From: Prolixibacteraceae bacterium
Lineage (GTDB): Bacteria; Bacteroidota; Bacteroidia; Bacteroidales; Prolixibacteraceae
DNA length: 15,940 nt
Assembly (NCBI GenBank): GCA_003506435.1
Contig: DOAQ01000044.1
Span: 492 to 16,431, forward strand
Reading direction: 5' to 3'
The notes beneath the pieces were generated by a model, which made no database searches, was not told the DNA's origin, and saw nothing but the letters and a program-made list of their open reading frames with translations. Below, piece by piece: positions 1 through 6,246 of the stretch. How positions within the stretch are numbered: position 1 is the first letter of the stretch; each line of letters begins with the position of its first letter. Made by a program: the position numbers and the translations under genes.

Positions 1-21
1 AACCGACTGAACTACCGCACC
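1..21 (-). tRNA. tRNA 5' end, partial (probably tRNA-Asp)
   Basis: Read on the minus strand, these bases begin GGTGCGG, then T8, A9, a GTTC D-arm start, A14 and G18-G19. That is the standard order of the acceptor strand, U8 and the D-loop of a bacterial tRNA. The text GGTAGTTCAGTCGGTT is typical of tRNA-Asp(GUC) in Bacteroidota. Only the first 21 nt are inside the window, so the anticodon is not visible and the isotype is inferred. A short perfect palindrome (ATCGTT/AACGAT, 29-42) lies just upstream of the gene. Confidence 0.68.
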
Positions 22-190
22 AGAAATGATCGTTTTAACGATACAAAAAAACACTCTTTTAAAGAACAAACCTTCTGAAATCGGTTTTTCAAAAGGCTTT
101 GCAAATATATACTTTCTTTTTCTCTCTGCAATATGATTCAAAAAAAAATTAAATGATTTTGCCCCTCCCCTAACCCACACTCAAACACCT

Positions 191-212
191 GATAATCGGA
201 CACATGATTATC
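191..212 (-). terminator. Weak hairpin after the phosphoesterase gene
   Basis: GATAATC (191-197) and GATTATC (206-212) form a perfect 7-bp stem with an 8-nt loop, two bases beyond the TGA stop of the phosphoesterase. No T-run follows on the minus strand and the stem is AT-rich. It could protect or end the mRNA, but it is not a classical intrinsic terminator. Confidence 0.25.
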
Positions 213-214
213 TT

Positions 215-1123
215 TCAAACTTTTACAATGCGGCTTTCATCTAATATTTTCTCGCCTGACCACCGGTAAGCCATCAATTTCCGGCTTCGGCTGACACACG
301 AATCCACACAACAAAGATTGTTGGCAAGAATACCACTTTTACTGTTTAAACAGTAATGTCCGAAAAATACAATCGGAGCGTCTTCCGGATACGATTTAAC
401 TGGACTTACAATTTCTTTTGGCACAGTGTATTTCGGAAGTTTAAAGCGGCTTTCAAGTGATATTTTCCTGAATGTCAAGCCTTCCGGGTTAATCCACCAT
501 TTGGTGCGAAAAGTACGGTGCGGTTGTCCCGTTGAATCGAAAACCAGCAAATCTTTGGGAAGTTTGAAATCAACTCCCTTGCAGGTTTCCCACACACTTT
601 TTGCAACCGTTGTATTGTCTTCAAAGATTTCACGAAGTTTACTTTTCGTCAGCCGTCCTTCTGAAAAATGGGCTTTGATGATTTCTATATTTTCATCTTT
701 CCAGCAAGCATGAACTACGCGGATCTCGCCCAGGTCAAGAAATAACGGCAGCGAACGCATCCATCTCAGGTGGCTTTTAAATTCCTCTTCGTGGTCAGCA
801 AATTCCTTCAAGGTCTGATTGAGCGAAAGGCGGTACCTTTTCCTCCGGGCATAATATTTACCCATATCGTCTTTCAGGTAATAAAAGATGGCATTCAATT
901 CGTGGTTTCCCAAAATCGCAAGCGCATTTCCATTCTCCGCCATCGCCCTGATTATCTGAATCGTTTCACTTATTTTAGGCCCCCGGTTAATGAAATCGCC
1001 TACAAAAACAGCCTTTCTTTCCGGATGGAAAAAAGAGCCATTTTTCTTTTCATACCCAAGTCCTTTCAGCAGCAGGATCAGTTTATCAGTTTCTCCGTGT
1101 ACATCTCCAATAATATCGTACAT
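215..1123 (-). CDS. PPP-family metallophosphoesterase (ApaH/PrpE-like)
   Basis: This 302-aa protein is a calcineurin-like metallophosphoesterase of the PPP type. The metal-site motifs appear in order: GDVHG at residues 6-10 (Asp7, His9), GDFINRG at 42-48 (Asp43, Arg47), GNHE at 72-75 (Asn73, His74), VHA with His138, and GHY with His256. Relatives act on phosphoproteins or dinucleoside polyphosphates such as Ap4A; the sequence does not settle the substrate. The second motif has Asn where many family members have Asp (GDxxDRG); ApaH also varies at this position. There is no signal peptide, so it should be cytoplasmic. The reading frame is open upstream to a TTG at 1147, but those eight codons are the terminator hairpin and its T-run. 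The ATG at 1121-1123 also starts exactly before the first metal motif (MYDIIGDVHGE), so I chose it. The gene follows araB on the same strand but is separated by that terminator. Confidence 0.85.
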   Translation of the reverse strand: MYDIIGDVHGETDKLILLLKGLGYEKKNGSFFHPERKAVFVGDFINRGPKISETIQIIRAMAENGNALAILGNHELNAIFYYLKDDMGKYYARRKRYRLSLNQTLKEFADHEEEFKSHLRWMRSLPLFLDLGEIRVVHACWKDENIEIIKAHFSEGRLTKSKLREIFEDNTTVAKSVWETCKGVDFKLPKDLLVFDSTGQPHRTFRTKWWINPEGLTFRKISLESRFKLPKYTVPKEIVSPVKSYPEDAPIVFFGHYCLNSKSGILANNLCCVDSCVSRSRKLMAYRWSGEKILDESRIVKV

Positions 1124-1145
1124 AAAAAAGCCCGTTTTACCGGGC
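1124..1145 (-). terminator. Intrinsic terminator between araB and the phosphoesterase
   Basis: On the minus strand GCCCG, a six-base loop GTAAAA and CGGGC form a GC-rich 5-bp stem followed at once by TTTTTT. This is a textbook Rho-independent terminator, 56 bp past the araB stop. The T-run touches the ATG of the next gene, so any transcript of that gene coming from upstream has to read through it. Confidence 0.65.
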
Positions 1146-1200
1146 AATTTATTATTTTTTTACGAGAAATGAACACCAATCAGCATTCAATCAGCAACGA

Positions 1201-2874
1201 TCAGGTCAATTTAGTTTCGATAAAATTTCCGAGCTTCTTGTATTTTTCGTAAATAAGCTTGTATTTTTCAACATTCTCCGGGATCGGATAATATTCCAAT
1301 TCTATTCCGCCACCCATTTTTTGCTGTGCTTCAGCAGTAGTGGCATATATGCCAGCAACCACTGCGGCTGCCATTGCAGAACCAAGTGCACAGGCCTGTT
1401 CCGAACGGGCCACTTTGATGGGCATGTTCAATACATCGCAAACAATTTGCATGACCAGCGGCGATTTTTTAGCAACTCCGCCCAATGCAATCACCCCATC
1501 GATGCGAACTCCTTCGCTGACAAAACGATCGATAATTGCTTTTGAACCAAAGGCCGTCGATTCGACCAATGCACGGAAGATACGTGGCGCGTCAGTTCCC
1601 AAACTAAGCCCGGCAATGGCGCCTTTCAGGTTTTGATTGGCATCCGGCGTGCGACGGCCATTCATCCAGTCGATGGCTAAAACGCCGCTTTCAGAAATAA
1701 GTATTTCAGAAGCTGCTTTCGAAAGTTCGGCGATCATTTTATCCGACATTTCAGCAAGTAACTGTTCCCGTTGCGTTTCATCAACAAGCGATGTTTTTGC
1801 CAGAATTTGTTCGGCAGGCCACATCATCACTTTTTTGAACCATGCATAAATATCGCCAAAAGCCGATTGTCCGGCTTCCATGCCCAACATACCGGGAACA
1901 ATCGAACCATCCACCTGACCGCAAATTCCGGGAACCAGTTTCTCACCAACCTCATCCATTGGAGCAATCAACATATCGCAGGTCGATGTTCCCATTACTT
2001 TACTGATGTAGTACGGCTTAATTTCGGAACCCACAGCGCCCAGATGAGCATCGAAAGCGCCGACACCCACTACCACATCGGCAGAAAGCCCCAGTTTTCC
2101 AGCCCATTCTTTTGATAACTTACCTGCAGCCACATCACAGGTATATGTTTTTTTGAACAGACGGTCGCGCATACCGCTCAACACAGGATCAAGCGCCGTT
2201 AAAAACTCTTCGGAAGGCAAACCGTCAAAAGCCTCGTGCCACATGGCTTTGTGCCCCGCAGCGCAACGGCTTCGTTTCAATGTTTTCGGATTGGTGTCAC
2301 CGGTAAGCAGTGCGGGAATCCAGTCACAATGTTCCACCCATGAATAAGCAGCGCGATAAACTGCCGGATCTTCGCGGGTAACATGCAATAGTTTGGCCCA
2401 AAACCATTCCGAAGAGTATATTCCGCCTTCATATTTGGTAAAATCAATTTCCCACTTTTTTGCCAGTTCATTGATTTCATCAGCTTCTTTCAGGGCTGTA
2501 TGGTCCTTCCACAATACGAACATGGCATTCGGGTTTTCCTCAAATCCGGGCGTCAGCGAAAGCGGGGTGCCTTTTTCGTCAACTGCCACCGGTGTCGAAC
2601 CAGTTGTATCGACCGAAATGCCCACCACATTTTCAGCTACTCCTGCCGGAGCTTTTTTCAAGGCTTGGGTGATAGTATACTCCAAACCTTCGAGATAATC
2701 TTTCGGATGCTGACGGAACCGGTTTTTTGCAGGATTGCAATACATGCCTTTTTTCCAGCGCGGGTATTCAAAAACTGCACCGGCAACTTCTTCTCCGGTT
2801 TGAACATTAACAATCAGCGAACGAACCGAATCCGATCCGTAATCCAATCCAATGGTATATTTTGCCTGAGTCAT
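1201..2874 (-). CDS. araB: Ribulokinase
   Basis: This 557-aa FGGY-family carbohydrate kinase phosphorylates L-ribulose to L-ribulose-5-phosphate with ATP, the second step of bacterial L-arabinose breakdown. The N-terminal ATP-binding motif GLDYGSDSVRSL (residues 9-20, Asp11) matches the AraB signature with its Ser-Asp-Ser-Val-Arg stretch. The block CAAGHKAMW in the middle is characteristic of ribulokinases rather than xylulokinases or glycerol kinases. The C-terminal half has the FGGY nucleotide-binding elements (ALGGVAKKSP and the ACALGSAMAAA helix). Length is normal for AraB (about 550-570 aa). The ATG at 2874 lies just before the motif and no better start is nearby. It lies 94 bp downstream of araD on the same strand, consistent with one araR-araD-araB transcript that ends at the hairpin at 1124-1145. 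Confidence 0.95.
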   Translation of the reverse strand: MTQAKYTIGLDYGSDSVRSLIVNVQTGEEVAGAVFEYPRWKKGMYCNPAKNRFRQHPKDYLEGLEYTITQALKKAPAGVAENVVGISVDTTGSTPVAVDEKGTPLSLTPGFEENPNAMFVLWKDHTALKEADEINELAKKWEIDFTKYEGGIYSSEWFWAKLLHVTREDPAVYRAAYSWVEHCDWIPALLTGDTNPKTLKRSRCAAGHKAMWHEAFDGLPSEEFLTALDPVLSGMRDRLFKKTYTCDVAAGKLSKEWAGKLGLSADVVVGVGAFDAHLGAVGSEIKPYYISKVMGTSTCDMLIAPMDEVGEKLVPGICGQVDGSIVPGMLGMEAGQSAFGDIYAWFKKVMMWPAEQILAKTSLVDETQREQLLAEMSDKMIAELSKAASEILISESGVLAIDWMNGRRTPDANQNLKGAIAGLSLGTDAPRIFRALVESTAFGSKAIIDRFVSEGVRIDGVIALGGVAKKSPLVMQIVCDVLNMPIKVARSEQACALGSAMAAAVVAGIYATTAEAQQKMGGGIELEYYPIPENVEKYKLIYEKYKKLGNFIETKLT

Positions 2875-2910
2875 ACGATATGGGTTGATATTTATTGATT
2901 TATATTTTGA

Positions 2911-2970
2911 GTTTCAGGGTTCAAGTTCCAAGTTTCATCATTGTTGACTTGAAACCTGAAATTTGGAACT
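2911..2970. repeat. Heptamer-type intergenic repeat, alternative hairpins
   Basis: The araD-araB gap is filled with variants of a 7-mer like CTTGAAA/CCTGAAA in both orientations. Two long imperfect inverted pairs are present. TTTCAGGGTTCAAGT (2912-2926) pairs with 2947-2961 at 14 of 15 positions. AGTTCCAAGTTTCA (2924-2937) pairs with 2957-2970 at 13 of 14. The two stems share bases, so they cannot both form fully. The second arm runs into the araD stop codon. Similar TTTCAGGTTTCAAG strings are, as I recall, frequent between genes in Bacteroidota. Confidence 0.6.
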
Positions 2971-3655
2971 ATTTCTGTCCGTAATAAGCGTCTTTTCCGT
3001 GTTTGCGAAGATAATGTTTATCGAGCAAAGCTGGTGCCATCACCGCATCGGGATTTAGCACCAGCGACCGAAAAGCCATTTTTGCGACCTCTTCCAAAAC
3101 CACTGCATTGTGAACAGCACCACGCACATCTTTTCCCCATGAAAACGGTGCGTGATTGTTTACCAAAACACCCGGCATGAAATCGGGATTTAAATCCTGA
3201 AAACATTCAACAATGACATTCCCGGTCTCCAATTCATAGTCGCCTTCAATTTCTGCATCCGTCATTTTCCGGGTACACGGAATTTCACCGTAAAAATAAT
3301 CAGCATGGGTCGTACCAAGCGCCGGAATTGCTTTTCCGGCCTGTGCCCAACTGGTTGCCCATTCGGAATGAGTATGAATGATTCCTCCTATATTTTTGAA
3401 TTTTTTATATAGAACAAGATGGGTTGGCGTATCAGACGAAGGTTTGTATTTTCCTTCGACAATGTTTCCATCCAAATCCAGAACGACCATATCTTCCGGG
3501 TTCATTTTATCGTATGAAACACCGCTCGGTTTGATCACAACCAATCCTTTTTCCCGGTCAATGCCACTGGCATTTCCCCATGTAAAAATGACCAGTCCGT
3601 GTTTTACCAGATCGAGATTGGCCTGACAAACCTGTTCTTTTAATTTTTCTACCAT
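2969..3655 (-). CDS. araD: L-ribulose-5-phosphate 4-epimerase
   Basis: This 228-aa class II aldolase/epimerase converts L-ribulose-5-phosphate to D-xylulose-5-phosphate, the last dedicated step of arabinose catabolism. The metal-site residues of the family are all visible: Asp75 in KPSSDTPTH, His94 and His96 in IHTHSEW, and His168 in NNHAPFSWG. They sit within a few residues of E. coli AraD Asp76/His95/His97/His171. The phosphate-binding TWGNASG (25-31) and KPSGVSYD (42-49) stretches are also present. Length is normal for AraD (about 230 aa). The SSDTPTH text and the arabinose context favour AraD over the fuculose-phosphate aldolase branch. It lies between araR (105 bp upstream) and araB (94 bp downstream) on the minus strand. 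Confidence 0.95.
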   Translation of the reverse strand: MVEKLKEQVCQANLDLVKHGLVIFTWGNASGIDREKGLVVIKPSGVSYDKMNPEDMVVLDLDGNIVEGKYKPSSDTPTHLVLYKKFKNIGGIIHTHSEWATSWAQAGKAIPALGTTHADYFYGEIPCTRKMTDAEIEGDYELETGNVIVECFQDLNPDFMPGVLVNNHAPFSWGKDVRGAVHNAVVLEEVAKMAFRSLVLNPDAVMAPALLDKHYLRKHGKDAYYGQK

Positions 3656-3751
3656 ATTATACTTTTATTTGAGATAAATTTAAAATGCTGGCTCCCTTCT
3701 ACAAACCAGACTTCCAGAGTTTTTAAATCCATTTCTTCCATCTTCGGTACT

Positions 3752-3763
3752 CTTTTAATATTA
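3752..3763 (-). promoter_or_regulatory. Candidate regulatory box upstream of araD
   Basis: The 12-mer TAATATTAAAAG (minus strand) is identical to one 29-40 bp upstream of the araR start. Here it overlaps the araR stop and lies about 97 bp ahead of araD. Its position before two genes of one pathway suggests an operator or a promoter part. It is AT-rich, so chance recurrence is possible. Confidence 0.25.
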
Positions 3764-4471
3764 TGTTTTTATAATTCTGCCAATGTCCTTTTCCTGAGCC
3801 TTCTCATGAATATAACTGAAAAAAAATGCCCCTTTTTTCGATTCCGTTGAATCCTTTTTATTCGATCGCTTCAGCACTTCAAGCGACAAAACTTTTTTCC
3901 TGAAATTTCCAGGGTCGAATGTTCTCTGGAAAATAGCCTCGTACAATCGGCGAAGCTGGGTCAGGGTAAACATTTCGGAAAGTAATTCCGGCCCGACTAA
4001 TTGATAGCCTGCTTTCTGCTGAAGCTTTGTCAACGCTTTCTCTGTAATTTCATCATGGTCAAAGATCAGTTTCGGCCTTTTGCCAAACGGAAACCATTCG
4101 GCGCCAAATTCCTTTATCTTTTCCTCATCATGTTCATCAATCCGGATCAATGCATAATAGCCAATACTGATAACCCGGGCAGCTTCGTCCCTGTTGGGAT
4201 CAGCAAATGCGGATACTTGTTCCATGAAAATATGACCGAGCCCGGTAGTCTTTTTCAGAATTCGGGCTGCTGCTTCGTCAGCCGATTCATTTTCCTGTAC
4301 AAAACCTCCCAACAACGACCAATTCCCTTTTTCAGGCTCAAAGCTCCGGGGATAAAGTAAAAGTTTAAGTTCCCCGTCCACGTACCCAAAAATCACACAA
4401 TCCACAGCCACATAATGCTTTGTATGCTCTCCATACAATTCGATTAGCAGTTTTTTCTTTTCAGTATTCAT
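3761..4471 (-). CDS. araR: Nudix-fold transcriptional regulator of arabinose genes
   Basis: This 236-aa protein has an N-terminal Nudix fold (about residues 18-150) and a C-terminal winged helix (about 160-225, around FTLTQLRRLYEAIF and DPGNFRKKVL). That is the NrtR/Bacteroidetes AraR architecture. The Nudix box is broken: Gly56, Glu62, Arg70, Gly77 and Leu78 are kept, but the glutamates expected at 71, 74 and 75 are Ile, Lys and Thr. Hydrolase activity should therefore be lost and the fold used as an effector sensor. In Bacteroides thetaiotaomicron an AraR of this type is a repressor released by L-arabinose. Here it is the first gene ahead of araD and araB on the same strand, which supports the same role. 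The ATG at 4471 is the natural start. A TAAATTTG string (4477-4484) sits only six bases upstream of it; if that were a -7 box the transcript would be nearly leaderless. An NrtR acting on NAD genes is the alternative, made unlikely by the neighbours. Confidence 0.87.
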   Translation of the reverse strand: MNTEKKKLLIELYGEHTKHYVAVDCVIFGYVDGELKLLLYPRSFEPEKGNWSLLGGFVQENESADEAAARILKKTTGLGHIFMEQVSAFADPNRDEAARVISIGYYALIRIDEHDEEKIKEFGAEWFPFGKRPKLIFDHDEITEKALTKLQQKAGYQLVGPELLSEMFTLTQLRRLYEAIFQRTFDPGNFRKKVLSLEVLKRSNKKDSTESKKGAFFFSYIHEKAQEKDIGRIIKT

Positions 4472-4499
4472 TCGGTCAAATTTATAATAGTAATTTACA

Positions 4500-4511
4500 C
4501 TTTTAATATTA
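4500..4511 (-). promoter_or_regulatory. Candidate regulatory box upstream of araR
   Basis: The minus strand reads TAATATTAAAAG here, the same 12-mer as at 3752-3763. It is flanked by an imperfect inverted repeat (ACTAAT ... ATTACT with one mismatch, about 4487-4512). The position 29-40 bp before the ATG suits autoregulation by AraR. Support is limited by low sequence complexity. Confidence 0.28.
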
Positions 4512-4553
4512 GTTTATAATTTTTTTAACTGCAATGTTCTAAAACATAGAAAC

Positions 4554-4597
4554 AAAAAAAGAACCCTGAAAATAATGAGTTCATTATTTTCAGGGTT
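4554..4597 (-). terminator. Strong intrinsic terminator of the gal operon
   Basis: AACCCTGAAAATAATGA (4562-4578) and its exact reverse complement (4581-4597) are separated by only two bases, giving a 17-bp perfect palindrome. On the minus strand the stem is followed by CTTTTTTT (4561-4554). It lies 62 bp past the transporter stop and about 80 bp before the araR start, so it insulates the arabinose block from the galactose block. The plus-strand side has only TTTT, so it mainly serves the minus strand. Confidence 0.85.
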
Positions 4598-4658
4598 TTA
4601 AGTTAAAGAGACAAACCAGGCTGTCTCTGTATTTACTGATCAGATGATCAACAATGAC

Positions 4659-5942
4659 TTATTCTACCGGAATATTTGTATTGACATTTTTGCTTCCGAC
4701 CAGAGCATAAAATAACAAATAGGCAAGGCAAACAAATATTACCCAATAGCTGGGAATATATCCGGCAATATCAGCAATTTTTCCCTGAAGTACAGGAAGA
4801 AGGCCGCCACCGGAAACCAAAACCATAAAAATACCGGACGCGGCTGCAAGATATTTACCCAAGCCTTCGACTGCCAGATTGAAAATACCTCCCCACATAA
4901 TTGAAGTGCAAAGGCCTACCAATACAATAAACATGGCATTGATCGGTACCAATGCCAATCCGAAAGAAATCCCTCCGATTGCCGACTTTTGAAGTACAGG
5001 TAATGAAACTTGCGAAGTAACAGGCGAGAAAATAGCACAGGCAATTAATACCATACCTAATAAAGAAGCTACGGTAAGCATGGTTTTACTTGATACCTTA
5101 TTCCCGATAGAAGCGCCGAACAATCGTCCGACCAACATCAGAAACCAATAGGTCCCGGCGACAAAACCTGCAGTTGTTTTTCCTACTTCAGTATCGGAAA
5201 GCCACAGGTTCATTATGCCCGGTGTACCAACTTCAACACCAACATACACAAAAATAGCAATAGCACCCAACACAAAATGACGGAATTTCAAAGCACCCGA
5301 CATCAAATTGCCTAATGGTTCAGATGACTTTTCGGCATGAGGCTCGGGAATACTTACTGCAAATAACACAAAAAACACAACGGCAAAAATAGCCATTGCA
5401 ATATACATCACAGGAAATACATCTGTAATTTGAGCTTTTGTAGCTTCACCAATTAAAATCCCTACGAATGCGGGGGTGAATGTAGCCATAACGGAATTGA
5501 AAGAACCACCCACCTGAATCAACTGGTTCCCTTTGTTTCCTCCGCCACCCAATGTATTCAGCATCGGATTGACGACTGTATTTAACAAGCACATTGAGAA
5601 ACCGGCAACAAAAGCACCCAGAAGATAAACACCAAAAGCCAATGATTCGCTGGCATAACCTGAAAGATATTGGATAAAGACCCCGACAAAACCGATGGCA
5701 ATAGCGATCAATGCTGTCTTTTTGTAGCCCAACCTTTGCAGCATAATACCACCGGGTATGCCCATAACAGCGTATGCAATGAAATTAGCCGCATTTCCCA
5801 ACAGTCCCAGAAAGTTGGAAATACTAAATTGCTCTTTTAATACAATCCCCATCGGCGCTGCCAGGTTTGTTACGAATGAAATCATACCAAACAGCAGGAT
5901 CATCATAATGATCGGCAATGTGTAATTTTTGTTTTGATTCAT
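4659..5942 (-). CDS. MFS sugar transporter, FHS/FucP-like (probable galactose permease)
   Basis: This 427-aa protein is very hydrophobic throughout, with about 12 membrane segments and short polar ends. It resembles the fucose/galactose/glucose-H+ symporter branch (FucP/GluP) of the major facilitator superfamily. Supporting features are an N-terminal helix followed by an LKEQFSIS segment, a Gly-rich second helix pair with a basic loop at MLQRLGYKKTA, and the NTVVNPMLNTLGGGG stretch, where FucP-like proteins have a conserved N-x-x-x-N-P-x-x-x-L pattern. It should sit in the inner membrane and import a hexose with protons or sodium. It is last in the minus-strand order gntR-galT-galK-transporter, so galactose is the likely substrate. 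A 304-bp gap to galK, holding a hairpin and a large palindrome, suggests separate or attenuated expression. The strong palindromic terminator follows it. Substrate specificity cannot be read from the sequence. Confidence 0.82.
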   Translation of the reverse strand: MNQNKNYTLPIIMMILLFGMISFVTNLAAPMGIVLKEQFSISNFLGLLGNAANFIAYAVMGIPGGIMLQRLGYKKTALIAIAIGFVGVFIQYLSGYASESLAFGVYLLGAFVAGFSMCLLNTVVNPMLNTLGGGGNKGNQLIQVGGSFNSVMATFTPAFVGILIGEATKAQITDVFPVMYIAMAIFAVVFFVLFAVSIPEPHAEKSSEPLGNLMSGALKFRHFVLGAIAIFVYVGVEVGTPGIMNLWLSDTEVGKTTAGFVAGTYWFLMLVGRLFGASIGNKVSSKTMLTVASLLGMVLIACAIFSPVTSQVSLPVLQKSAIGGISFGLALVPINAMFIVLVGLCTSIMWGGIFNLAVEGLGKYLAAASGIFMVLVSGGGLLPVLQGKIADIAGYIPSYWVIFVCLAYLLFYALVGSKNVNTNIPVE

Positions 5943-6020
5943 AATTTGGAAAGATTTGATTGTTTATTGAAATTAATTCTATTATGTGATACTTCTTAAA
6001 CATTCATCAGACAATCCTCA

Positions 6021-6056
6021 TGTTCGCTAATCAGGCAATAACACTGATTAAGAACA
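6021..6056. promoter_or_regulatory. 36-nt imperfect palindrome upstream of the transporter
   Basis: TGTTCGCTAATCAG (6021-6034) faces CTGATTAAGAACA (6044-6056) across nine bases. The arms match over TAATCAG and TGTTC with one small bulge. It lies 79-114 bp upstream of the transporter ATG. There is no following T-run, so an operator or a leader hairpin is more likely than a terminator. Confidence 0.4.
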
Positions 6057-6089
6057 TATAAGAAAGACATCATCCTAAAAAATCAGGTT

Positions 6090-6112
6090 AAAAACTGATA
6101 ATCTCAGTTTTT
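6090..6112 (-). terminator. Terminator-like hairpin after galK
   Basis: AAAAACTGA (6090-6098) and TCAGTTTTT (6104-6112) form a perfect 9-bp stem with a five-base loop, so the minus-strand transcript ends in a T-run that is part of the stem. It is 135 bp beyond the galK stop. The stem is GC-poor, so termination may be partial, allowing some read-through to the transporter. Confidence 0.45.
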
Positions 6113-6246
6113 CGACCCTCGAATTTGCAAAAAAACATTGACTTTTATCTCCCGGAAACAAAAAAAGATATTAAGAACAAGACTTTCCTGTGTTAACTTC
6201 TCTTTAATTGTCTCCTTTTCAATAAAAATTCACCTGCACGAAATAG

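Larger units (their letters stand above)
5943..6246 (-). other. galK-transporter intergenic region
   Basis: No gene is visible in this 304-bp gap. It holds two inverted repeats: a terminator-like hairpin after galK (6090-6112) and a 36-nt imperfect palindrome (6021-6056) nearer the transporter. No copy of the ACCTAC-type operator found upstream of galT and galM is present. I could not find a convincing TAnnTTTG element for the transporter. Confidence 0.5.

Noticed and set aside
1340..2898. Several plus-strand open frames opposite araB
   Set aside because: They are shadows of the araB coding strand with no family resemblance.
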